A DNA stretch of 64,000 bases, taken from the NCBI RefSeq assembly GCF_036865545.1, contig NZ_CP142208.1, positions 2,170,001 through 2,234,000 of the forward strand, written 5' to 3'. This DNA is from Erwinia sp. E_sp_B01_1 (lineage in GTDB: Bacteria; Pseudomonadota; Gammaproteobacteria; Enterobacterales; Enterobacteriaceae). The notes beneath the pieces were generated by a model that ran no database searches, was not told the origin of the DNA, and saw nothing but the letters and a program-made list of their open reading frames with translations. The translations under genes were made by a program, and so were the position numbers. Below, in pieces: positions 26,784 through 34,602 of this stretch (positions are counted from its first letter, which is position 1; each line of letters begins with the position of its first letter).

Positions 26784-26910
26784 CGAGCGGCCTTCACCAA
26801 TAGCGGCATAATCACCGAGTCCGGCATAGCCGTCCTGGCGAAGGGGGAGTGGTAGGTTTTATTTTCCACCTGGCATCATCCTTATCAGGGAAAGTCATAC
26901 GCCGGCTGTA

Positions 26911-26936
26911 AAGGCCGTTGCAATGGCAACGGCCTT
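26911..26936. terminator. Strong hairpin upstream of the GH15 gene
   Basis: Perfect 11-base inverted repeat AAGGCCGTTGC (26911-26921) / GCAACGGCCTT (26926-26936) with a 4-base loop. It lies between the GH15 gene and the uncertain ORF at 27015-27368 and could terminate leftward transcripts of the latter. Confidence 0.5.
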
Positions 26937-27014
26937 CAGGCTTCAGCAGAGCGCAAATCCGAAACAAGTGATAAGTATAGATAATATTTACAATTTTTCC
27001 CGCCGATGCGGAGA

Positions 27015-27368
27015 TTAACGGCTGAAGAAGACCGCCTGTACGGGGTCCGGCAGCGCTCTTTTAGGGGAGAGAAGAAGGTGAGCTGGCTGGGGAGGATACA
27101 GCGAGCTGTCAGCTCTTTCCGCTACTGCGGGTTGTGGCCGGGTATATTCCTCCAGCCAGAGCTGGTAGGTGCGTTCAACCCTCATCAAATCAGCCTCTTT
27201 AGCCAGGTGACAGATAAAAAGCCGCGCGGGCGGTTCGGATCGGTCACGAACGTAGAGCTCATGAGGGGAAAGGCGTGAGTTATCAGCCGGAATAGCCAGG
27301 ATCTGTACGTCAGTGAAGACGATCCGCGGCCACCTCGCCAGTCGAGTGAAAAAGTTATTTTTATCCAT
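27015..27368 (-). CDS. Hypothetical protein
   Basis: A 117-residue ORF not recognised. GGTGA lies shortly before the ATG, codon use is close to that of the neighbouring genes (many CTG, GCG, CCG), and the strong hairpin at 26911-26936 lies downstream. The central part (LFICHLAKEADLMRVERTYQLWLEEY) reads like a folded amphipathic region; the C-terminus is Pro-rich. No signal peptide or membrane segment is seen. It may be a real small protein or a chance ORF. Confidence 0.35.
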   Translation of the reverse strand: MDKNNFFTRLARWPRIVFTDVQILAIPADNSRLSPHELYVRDRSEPPARLFICHLAKEADLMRVERTYQLWLEEYTRPQPAVAERADSSLYPPQPAHLLLSPKRALPDPVQAVFFSR

Positions 27369-27783
27369 ATTTCACCGGGAAAAGAGCATTTTATCAGAAG
27401 TGCAATGGGCAGACTCCTCTGCAAAACCAGGCACTGGCGCAATTCCCTGATAAAACCGGCACAATCCGGCAACTGGATAACTAAGACGAAGAGAGCACAG
27501 ATGCGCTGCGTAAACGTTTGCGTCTGCCACAGGCTCTGTTTTTTGCTGATTGTAATTTAACCTCAGCTTTAGTCCAGTTAATTTCGGTCTTTAATACGGT
27601 AATCAGATTCTTCTGTGGAAACGCTTTCAGGCACAGGGGGGGCAGAGTGCCCTGAAGCACAGCCGCCAGCTTTACAGCCAAGGCTTTATAAAATCGTGAA
27701 ACAGTAATTAGTTGCAGCCCAGCCTGATTTCGTTTCATGCTTACCGGGTCGATTCGATCTCTCTCAATCATTAAGGTACCGGG
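27369..27783. other. Intergenic region without a supported gene
   Basis: The 415 bases hold only a weak minus-strand ORF (27481-27771) without a clear ribosome-binding site and with a basic, low-complexity tail. The promoter of the monooxygenase gene at 27784 must lie here; TAAGG stands about 7 bases before its ATG (TAAGGTACCGGG). Confidence 0.5.
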
Positions 27784-28809
27784 ATGAAAAATATTGGATT
27801 TCTCTCATTTGGTCACTGGACGCCTTCACCGCAGTCGGCCACGCAGTCTGCGGCTGATGCGCTGTTGCAATCCATCGATCTTGCCGTTGCAGCCGAAGAA
27901 CTGGGCGCAGATGGCGCCTATTTCCGCGTGCATCACTTCGCCCGCCAGCTCAGCGCGCCGTTTCCTCTGCTGGCCGCCGTAGGCGCAAAAACCAGCCGCA
28001 TTGAAATTGGCACCGGCGTGATCGACATGCGCTATGAGAACCCGCTCTATATGGCGGAGGATGCGGGCGTTGCCGATCTGATCAGTGGCGGCAGGCTGCA
28101 ACTGGGGATCAGCCGGGGGTCACCGGAACAGGTGGTGGAAGGCTGGCGCTACTTTGGCTATGAACCGCAGGCAGGGGAAAGCGATGCGGATATGGGGCGT
28201 CGTCATACCGAGAGATTGCTGGAGGTGCTGAAGGGCGAAGGTTTTGCCAAACCGAACCCGCAGCCAATGTTTCCTAACCCTCCCGGCCTGCTGAGGCCGG
28301 AACCTTTTTCTGCCGGGCTTCGCGATCGCATCTGGTGGGGTTCCGGCTCCGATGCAACGGCTGTCTGGGCTGCAAAACTGGGGATGAATCTGCAAAGTTC
28401 GACGCTGAAAGATGATGAAACCGGCGAGCCTTTCCATATTCAGCAGGCTAAGCAGATCCGTGCTTACCGTGCAGCCTGGCAGGAAGCAGGGCACACACGT
28501 ACACCGCGCGTTTCGGTCAGCCGCAGCATTTTTGCTTTGATGAACGCAACAGATCGCGCTTATTTTGGTTCGAGCCGTGAAGGTGGCGATCAGATCGGCT
28601 ATCTGGATGAGAAGACCCGGGCTATCTTTGGCCGCAGCTATGCCGCTGAACCAGAAGCGCTGATTGCGCAGTTAGCCAAAGACGAAGCGATTGCTGAAGC
28701 AGATACGCTGCTGTTGACCATCCCGAACCAGCTTGGCGTCGACTACTGTGCGCATGTAATGGAAAGTATCCTGAAACATGTTGCGCCAGCACTGGGCTGG
28801 CGCGACTAA
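27784..28809 (+). CDS. LLM class flavin-dependent oxidoreductase
   Basis: A 341-residue luciferase-like protein. Segments IGFLSFGHWTPSPQSATQSA, AEELGADGAYFRVHHFARQ, SRIEIGTGVIDMRYENPLYM and GRLQLGISRGSPEQV place it in the bacterial luciferase-like TIM-barrel superfamily. It is a different subgroup from the two at 22-24 kb. It stands alone and is followed by a convergent lipoprotein gene. Substrate is unknown. Confidence 0.87.
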   Translation: MKNIGFLSFGHWTPSPQSATQSAADALLQSIDLAVAAEELGADGAYFRVHHFARQLSAPFPLLAAVGAKTSRIEIGTGVIDMRYENPLYMAEDAGVADLISGGRLQLGISRGSPEQVVEGWRYFGYEPQAGESDADMGRRHTERLLEVLKGEGFAKPNPQPMFPNPPGLLRPEPFSAGLRDRIWWGSGSDATAVWAAKLGMNLQSSTLKDDETGEPFHIQQAKQIRAYRAAWQEAGHTRTPRVSVSRSIFALMNATDRAYFGSSREGGDQIGYLDEKTRAIFGRSYAAEPEALIAQLAKDEAIAEADTLLLTIPNQLGVDYCAHVMESILKHVAPALGWRD

Positions 28810-28924
28810 AGCTGTTTGCTGCTGCGGTGATAATGCGCCAGCCTGGCGCTGGCGCAGATGAAGCAAAATTTGCAGGAAAGGCACCTTTCAGGGCAGGGGA
28901 TGGCTGCCTGTCATGGCGAATAGC

Positions 28925-28954
28925 CGGTGCCGGGAGTGACTGATTCCCGACACC
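28925..28954. terminator. Hairpin between convergent genes
   Basis: Imperfect inverted repeat CGGTGCCGGGA (from 28925) with TCCCGACACCG (to 28954), between the monooxygenase and the convergent repeat lipoprotein. Probable terminator. Confidence 0.45.
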
Positions 28955-28979
28955 GCAAAGGAGGATTCTCGCTTTCCGA

Positions 28980-29933
28980 CTACTGGGCGTCGGTAGAGGT
29001 GCTGTCTGTAGCTGAACTCTGAGTCGTCTCAGTCGTCGTCGACTGGGTGGTGCTCTGAGTAGTTTCAGTCGTAGTCGGCTGAGTGGTGCTCTGAGTCGTG
29101 TCAGTCGTAGTCGGCTGAGTGGTGCTCTGAGTCGTGTCAGTCGTAGTTGGCTGAGTGGTGCTCTGAGTTGTGTCAGTCGTAGTTGGCTGAGTGGTGCTCT
29201 GAGTTGTGTCAGTCGTAGTTGGCTGGGTGGTGCTCTGGGTAGTTTCAGTCGTAGTCGGCTGGGTGGTGCTCTGGGTAGTCTCAGTGGTCGTAGTGGCCGG
29301 CTGCGTGGTTCCGGATGCCGTGGTTCCCCGCTGAATGACTTCGCCCGAGGCAGCCTGAGTGCTGTCAGTCGTTGCAGCAGCAGGTGACGTTGTCACGGAC
29401 GTGCTCTGCGGAGTATTAGCTGATGCCACGCTTATGCTGTCGCCCGGTGTCGCCTGAACGGTTGCCGCATTTTGACTGGCTTCTGCCGGGGCTTCCGGTT
29501 GAACAGGTTCCGGTGCCGGTTTTGGCTTAACAGGGAGCTTAGTGACCCCTTCATTCACAAATACCGGCTTGGTCTTGGTCACCGAATAGGCTACCTGCGT
29601 CAGTTCACCGGGTTTAGTGGTGATCTCTACCGGCTCAATAGTCACCCGACCCAGGCCAAGCATGGTGGCAGCATAGCCCCCCACCTTATGTTTTCCCGCA
29701 GGCACGCTGATCTGATTAGACTGACCGGCAATCAGCGGGCCCGCGTCATTACCATCAATAGTCAGAAAGATATCGGACCCATCATCAGCACGGGTAACCA
29801 CATGTGATACCGTTATTTGCGATGGACCCTGAAAATAGTTTTCAGGCTGATCGCTCGAGGTCTGCTGTTTTGCGCAGCCGGTGAGCGTAATGGCGGCCGT
29901 TACCGCGGCCAGGGTGAAACGATAAGACATCAT
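28980..29933 (-). CDS. Thr-rich repeat lipoprotein
   Basis: A 317-residue predicted lipoprotein: short signal with lipobox LTGC (residues 17-20), then a compact beta-rich domain (about 40-120; IFLTIDGNDAGPLIAGQSNQ, PAGKHKVGGYAATML) resembling PEGA-type surface domains. A Pro/Ala linker follows, then a low-complexity Thr/Gln/Ser tail of eight 12-residue repeats (TTT[D/E]TTQSTTQP). The repeats resemble mucin-like stalks and may be O-glycosylated or act as a cell-wall spacer, an inference. The gene is divergent from the two-component system across 338 bases. No family name is recognised. Confidence 0.75.
   Translation of the reverse strand: MMSYRFTLAAVTAAITLTGCAKQQTSSDQPENYFQGPSQITVSHVVTRADDGSDIFLTIDGNDAGPLIAGQSNQISVPAGKHKVGGYAATMLGLGRVTIEPVEITTKPGELTQVAYSVTKTKPVFVNEGVTKLPVKPKPAPEPVQPEAPAEASQNAATVQATPGDSISVASANTPQSTSVTTSPAAATTDSTQAASGEVIQRGTTASGTTQPATTTTETTQSTTQPTTTETTQSTTQPTTTDTTQSTTQPTTTDTTQSTTQPTTTDTTQSTTQPTTTDTTQSTTQPTTTETTQSTTQSTTTETTQSSATDSTSTDAQ
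29017..29293 (-). repeat. 36-bp coding minisatellite, about 7.7 copies
   Basis: In-frame 36-base tandem repeat encoding TTT[D/E]TTQSTTQP units at the C-terminus of the lipoprotein. The four central copies are the most alike and all encode the Asp variant; the outer ones encode Glu. This pattern suggests expansion from the centre by slippage or unequal crossing-over. Copy-number change would keep the frame. Confidence 0.9.
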
Positions 29934-30271
29934 ACCTCGCTATCCTGCAATGCTTTGAAGGGACCATTTTACCGTTACTGACCCGGGATAAACAGCAGTT
30001 AAACGTTAGGGTTGTTCTCAAAAATTATCAGGATGTGCTCTTGCCCTGCAGCGCCTGATTATCCAGCAGTTATGTTTTCCAGCGCCCTTGGTTATACCTT
30101 CTGCTGGTTCCGAATTCAGGCTTTGCCAACGCCCAACATAGGGATCGCTACTGCCCAGGCCCCAACAGTCCTGAAGGCAGATGAATCTCATTCTCAAATA
30201 AGGTAAATTAGCCGTCGGTAAAATGAAAAAAATAGTCTGTTTTCCGTAAGTTTTCAGGGAGTAATACCGGT
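29934..30271. other. Divergent intergenic region
   Basis: The 338-base gap separates the lipoprotein gene and the response regulator. No gene or clear hairpin is supported; both promoters must be here. GGGAG stands about 10 bases before the regulator ATG at 30272. Confidence 0.5.
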
Positions 30272-31003
30272 ATGAAGGAGAGGGTTGCTCCTGTTCATCT
30301 TCTGGTGGTTGATGACCACCGCAAAATTCGTGAACCGCTGGCTGTCTGGCTGCGTCGCCAGGGCTACACCGTGCTGACGGCTGAAAACGCCGAAACACTG
30401 TGGCTGATGTTGCGCGCAAGGCCTTTTGATTTGATCGTGCTGGACGTGATGTTGCCAGATGGCGATGGCATGGTGCTCTGCCAACAAATTCAACGCCGCA
30501 GTAAAACACCTGTGATATTGCTGACGGCCAGGGACACGGTTGCCGACCGGATTGCCGGACTGGACTACGGTGCCGATGACTATGTGGTCAAGCCCTTTGA
30601 GCCGCGGGAATTGTTAGCCCGTATTCAGAGCGTATTACGCAGAGCGGGGCAAAACACCCTTGCAGCGCCTTCTGCCTTACCGGTGCGCAACTACGCTTTC
30701 TCCGGCCTCAGCTTTGACCCCGCCTCGCGCAGGCTGACCCACCACACAGGGGAAGAGAGGCTGCTCAGCACGATGGAAGGCAAATTCCTGACGGCCTTTC
30801 TTGACCATCCTCACACCGTGCTCAGCAGAGAAATCCTGATCGACAAATGTATTACGCCGGGTAATGAGGTCTTTGACCGTGCCATTGACCGGCAGGTGAG
30901 CCGCCTGAGGACCAAACTGCTGCAATTGCTGCCGGATAAGATGCTGCTTATCACCGTCTGGGGAGAAGGCTATTCGCTGGTCTCAGAGGTTAAGGTTGCA
31001 TAA
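30272..31003 (+). CDS. OmpR-family response regulator
   Basis: A 243-residue two-domain regulator. The receiver carries the acidic pair VVDD (14-15), phospho-acceptor Asp58 in LIVLDVMLPDGDG, the switch Thr in LLTARD and Lys in VVKPFEPRELLARI. The C-terminal winged helix includes HPHTVLSREILID, DRAIDRQVSRLRTKL and TVWGEGYSL. It overlaps the histidine kinase by one base (TAATG), so the pair is co-translated. Signal and targets are unknown; the convergent TonB receptor and divergent lipoprotein are possible targets by position only. Confidence 0.93.
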   Translation: MKERVAPVHLLVVDDHRKIREPLAVWLRRQGYTVLTAENAETLWLMLRARPFDLIVLDVMLPDGDGMVLCQQIQRRSKTPVILLTARDTVADRIAGLDYGADDYVVKPFEPRELLARIQSVLRRAGQNTLAAPSALPVRNYAFSGLSFDPASRRLTHHTGEERLLSTMEGKFLTAFLDHPHTVLSREILIDKCITPGNEVFDRAIDRQVSRLRTKLLQLLPDKMLLITVWGEGYSLVSEVKVA

Positions 31004-32388
31004 TGGATCTGGTGAAAAAATTCTGGCCACGTCAGATGGTCGCACAACTGGTGTTGCTGCTGCTGGTGGCGTTACTGCTGGCTAATCTGATAGCCGTGAC
31101 CGGCACGCAACTGACCGGCAGTTTACTGCATCCCCTTTCAAGATCGCTGGCCGTGGAGCGGCTGAGCGTGGCGTATCAGATGGCACGACAGCTCTCTTCT
31201 GCGGATGAGTTGCCCGGACTCACTGAACAACGTGAGGATGGAGCGCGGTTCTGGCTGGCAAAGGATCCTGAAGTCCCGGCTTTTGCCCTGCGAAGCGAAG
31301 AGCGCCAGTTAAGAGAGGAACTCATGCGCCAGCTTGCCTTGTCCTCTGCAACCCTGGTCACCATGCAACTGGAGCGCACCGATGGCGGTCTGGCCCGCAG
31401 CTCAGTGTTCAGCGCCTCACGCTGGTCTCCTCTGCGTCTGCGCAGCAGCGTGAAGCTGCCCGACGGTCGCTTTCTCAATGGGGTTCAGCCGGTGATCCAG
31501 GCCTATGAGTGGGGCCGCCTGCTTTCGTGGTCGCTTCCGGTAGCCAGCGTGCCGCTGATCCTGATCAGCATCTTCTTTATCTTCCGGGTAGTCCGGCCAA
31601 TCAGAACGCTGGCGGTCGCCACTGACCGGTTAAGCCGCGGCGAGTGGACAACCCCGCTGCCGCTTACCGGGCCCAGTGAAGCCCGCGATCTGACCCGTTC
31701 TTTTAATCTGATGCAGATCAGGCTGGCGCGGCACATTGAAAGCCGTACCGGAATGCTGGCCGCAATGAGCCACGATCTCAATACCCCTCTCACCGAGTTA
31801 AGACTTCAGGTGGAGCTGCTGGAAGCCGGGCAGACGCGTGAGGATATGCTGGAAAGCCTGAACGATCTCCGTGCGATGGTCAGTGAAACGCTGAACTTTA
31901 TCCGGGGCGAAAGCAGCCAGGAGTGTTCACAGCGCTGTTCGCTAAGCCTGATGTTAGCGGAGATGGTTCGAAGATACCGGTTACAGGGCAAAGCGGTAAG
32001 CTGGCAGGGGCCGGAACAGACAGAGATTATTTGCCGTCCACTGGCCCTGAAAAGGGCGCTGGGAAATCTGATTGATAATGCGCTGGCCTATGCGGGCGAC
32101 GCCACTCTGGTGCTGACCAGCCTGCCAGAGGGAATTTGCATTGAGGTTCTGGATCACGGGCCGGGTATCGCTGCCGAAAATCTTCTTCAGGCGTTCGAAC
32201 CTTTCGTCCGCTTCGGCGAACAACGGCTGAATCAATCCGTCACTTCCGGAGGCGGCCTTGGCCTGGGCTTATCCATTGCCCGCGCCTGCATTCATGCCCA
32301 CGGGGGCGAGCTGACGCTGGAAAATCGCCCGCCCGCCGGTCTTTGTGCCGTGGTGTTACTGCCGGATGGCATCAGAAATCAATGCTGA
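31003..32388 (+). CDS. Sensor histidine kinase (EnvZ-like architecture)
   Basis: A 461-residue membrane kinase. TM1 is about residues 10-30, a periplasmic domain of roughly 140 residues follows, TM2 is about 180-200 (VASVPLILISIFFIFRVV), then HAMP. The dimerisation helix has the phospho-acceptor His257 in AAMSHDLNTPLTELR, and the HATPase domain has the N box NLIDNALAYAG, DHGPGIA and GGGLGLGLSIARA. It is coupled to the upstream regulator and converges with the TonB receptor gene with a 17-base overlap (32372-32388). Confidence 0.93.
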   Translation: MDLVKKFWPRQMVAQLVLLLLVALLLANLIAVTGTQLTGSLLHPLSRSLAVERLSVAYQMARQLSSADELPGLTEQREDGARFWLAKDPEVPAFALRSEERQLREELMRQLALSSATLVTMQLERTDGGLARSSVFSASRWSPLRLRSSVKLPDGRFLNGVQPVIQAYEWGRLLSWSLPVASVPLILISIFFIFRVVRPIRTLAVATDRLSRGEWTTPLPLTGPSEARDLTRSFNLMQIRLARHIESRTGMLAAMSHDLNTPLTELRLQVELLEAGQTREDMLESLNDLRAMVSETLNFIRGESSQECSQRCSLSLMLAEMVRRYRLQGKAVSWQGPEQTEIICRPLALKRALGNLIDNALAYAGDATLVLTSLPEGICIEVLDHGPGIAAENLLQAFEPFVRFGEQRLNQSVTSGGGLGLGLSIARACIHAHGGELTLENRPPAGLCAVVLLPDGIRNQC

Positions 32389-34321
32389 TACCGCCCCAGA
32401 AGGTTCGCCCGTAGTTCACCGTGCCATAGGTTTCATCATCCAGACGTTTGTCGCCCAGGTTATAGACCGCGCCGTTTAACGTGACGGTGCGGGTCAACTT
32501 GTGGGAGACCCCAATATCCGCCGTAATGTAATCCGGGGCCGGTTCTTCACTGACGGTGGTGCCATATTCTTTGCCGTAATAATTTGCTGAAGCCCACAAC
32601 TGCGTATCGCCGGTGACCTCCCACTCCGATTTAACGCTCGCCTTATGTTTTGGCGTCAGCGCCAGTGGCGCGCCGGAATTGGTGCCGCTTCTCTGTTCCG
32701 AGTCGATAAAGGTGTAATTGCCTTTCAGCGAGAGTGCCGGCGCGATCTGCCAGCTACCGGTCAGTTCAGCCCCTTTGATCACGGCTTCGTCGATGTTGAT
32801 CCTTTCCATCACCAGATAGCCGTTCCAGCGGTCGGTGGTGGTCAGCGTTGAGAGTTTGTCTTTGAAGTCATTGTAAAAGACCGTGGCGCTGGCTGAGAGG
32901 TCATCCCGGTTTGACCACATGGCGGAAAGTTCATAATTGGTGCTGGTTTCAGGTTTAAGATCCGGATTCCCGAGCATGGCCCAGGTATTACGACGCAGCA
33001 CGGCATAGCCATCAATAACCGCCCGGATTTCCGGCGCTTTAAACCCTCGTGCCACGCCGCCTTTTACCGTCCACTCATCCGTGACATACCAGGTGCCGTA
33101 AAGCCGTGGACTGTAGTGATTACCGTATTGCTCGTGGTTATCCAGCCGCAGGCCGCCAGTCAGGGTAAAAGATTCCGCCAGCCGCCACTCATCTTCCATA
33201 AACAGCGCTCTCTGCACCACGCTGTAGCGATGATCTTCGCGGGTGCCGTCCCCCTGATTCCAGTCTTTAAGCTCATTTTCCTGCCACTGTGCGCCCACCG
33301 TCGTGATGTTATAGAGGGTAGGGATCACCAGTTTGGCATCAAACACGCTGTTTTTGATGGTGGGTTTACGGCCCAGCACATCGGTCTGGCTGGCGCTTGC
33401 CAGCCCTTCACGGCTGGTTTTTTCCTGAGAAAAAGCCAGGCTGGAGGTCGCCCAGTCCCAGCGCCCTTCGTGTGACAGTGACCAGTGATCGCGGTTATTT
33501 TTCTGTTCACGCGTTGCCCAGTTGGCGCTCAACCCGTCACCATTTTTCAGGCGGCTGGCACCTGCTTCCAGCAGATAGTCCTGTTGCGCATCCGGCGTAA
33601 AGGCCAGGCGGGCGGTGATGTCTTTATGATCGGCCTGAGTAAAGCCGTTGGTCTCCTGCACATTCTCATCGCCCTGGCGATTAAGATAGCGGCCCCAGAG
33701 CTGGAGCCCGAGCAGATCGTCAACCAGCGGCCCGTTCAGGAAAAACTGAGAGTTACTGGCGTTACCCTGATCGCGATGCTGGCGTGCGGAGTAGTCCCAG
33801 GAGAGCGTTCCGCCCCAGGATTTTGAGACTTTGCGGGTGATGATGTTAATGACACCGCCGATGGCATCCGAACCGTACAGCGAAGACATCGGGCCACGAA
33901 TCACCTCAATGCGCTCAATGGCCGCAGCGGGAGGAACGAAGCTCTGTTCGTAACCGGCATTGCCATTGACGCGGGAGTCACGACCGCCCTGACGCTTGCC
34001 ATCCACCAGCAGAAGAGTGTAATCGCCGGGCATGCCGCGAACAGAGATATCATTTTCATTAGCCGCACCGTTCACCACCACACCTTCCACATCGCGCAGC
34101 GCGTCACCGAGGTTTTGCACAGATCTTTTACGCAGCTCTTCACCGGGGATGACGGTAACGGAAGCGGGAGCATCCTCAATACGCTGCTCATAACCGGTGG
34201 CGGTCACCACCATTGTCTCCTGTTGAGGTTCCGGCTCTTCGGCCAGGGCGACAGCGGGAAAGAGCAGGGCAAGGCCGATCAGTTCAGCCAGGGTACGAAG
34301 CTTAAGGGGGGAAGCGGTCAT
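32372..34321 (-). CDS. TonB-dependent outer-membrane receptor (CirA/FepA-like)
   Basis: A 649-residue outer-membrane beta-barrel receptor with a signal peptide (LAELIGLALLFPAVALA), the TonB box ETMVVTATG, a plug domain (VQNLGDALRDVEGVVVNG; IERIEVIRGPMSSLYGSDAIGGVINI) and a 22-strand barrel ending in Phe (WGGISIDF). The plug and spacing resemble the catecholate siderophore/colicin I receptor CirA. A Fur-like sequence upstream (34345-34361) would fit iron control but is weak. No siderophore biosynthesis genes are in the window. Confidence 0.9.
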   Translation of the reverse strand: MTASPLKLRTLAELIGLALLFPAVALAEEPEPQQETMVVTATGYEQRIEDAPASVTVIPGEELRKRSVQNLGDALRDVEGVVVNGAANENDISVRGMPGDYTLLLVDGKRQGGRDSRVNGNAGYEQSFVPPAAAIERIEVIRGPMSSLYGSDAIGGVINIITRKVSKSWGGTLSWDYSARQHRDQGNASNSQFFLNGPLVDDLLGLQLWGRYLNRQGDENVQETNGFTQADHKDITARLAFTPDAQQDYLLEAGASRLKNGDGLSANWATREQKNNRDHWSLSHEGRWDWATSSLAFSQEKTSREGLASASQTDVLGRKPTIKNSVFDAKLVIPTLYNITTVGAQWQENELKDWNQGDGTREDHRYSVVQRALFMEDEWRLAESFTLTGGLRLDNHEQYGNHYSPRLYGTWYVTDEWTVKGGVARGFKAPEIRAVIDGYAVLRRNTWAMLGNPDLKPETSTNYELSAMWSNRDDLSASATVFYNDFKDKLSTLTTTDRWNGYLVMERINIDEAVIKGAELTGSWQIAPALSLKGNYTFIDSEQRSGTNSGAPLALTPKHKASVKSEWEVTGDTQLWASANYYGKEYGTTVSEEPAPDYITADIGVSHKLTRTVTLNGAVYNLGDKRLDDETYGTVNYGRTFWGGISIDF

Positions 34322-34344
34322 GTCGGTCGTCCGTGTTTAAAAAC

Positions 34345-34361
34345 GCGAATAATACTCATCC
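34345..34361 (-). promoter_or_regulatory. Weak Fur-box-like sequence upstream of the TonB receptor
   Basis: On the minus strand GGATGAGTATTATTCGC resembles the 7-1-7 Fur core at roughly 9 of 14 positions, 24 bases from the receptor ATG. The match is weak and could be chance; it is noted because the gene type is normally iron regulated. Confidence 0.25.
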
Positions 34362-34602
34362 GCATCAGTAAATATTGGACAAAGTGAGACAGGTTTTCAG
34401 GCTGGATACCGGCATACATGAAAGGTATTTAGTACAGAAAAGCAGATTTAGTGGCAGAATTGAGGCCAGCCATTTTGGCGAAAATTTAGCACCGGGTTGT
34501 CGCTGCGCTATAAATTTCCCCTCCCCGGTGTTTTTGGAACGCATGAATTAACCTGCAGGAATGCAGAATTTGTACCCGCCCGATAAAAGGAACAGGCACC
34601 TG

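Noticed and set aside
27481..27771. 96-residue minus-strand ORF
   Set aside because: No clear ribosome-binding site, basic low-complexity tail, codon use unlike neighbours; insufficient support.
28980..29933. Thr-rich tail as an ice-nucleation or antifreeze repeat protein
   Set aside because: Repeat period (12) and sequence do not match the known 8/16-residue ice-nucleation repeats.
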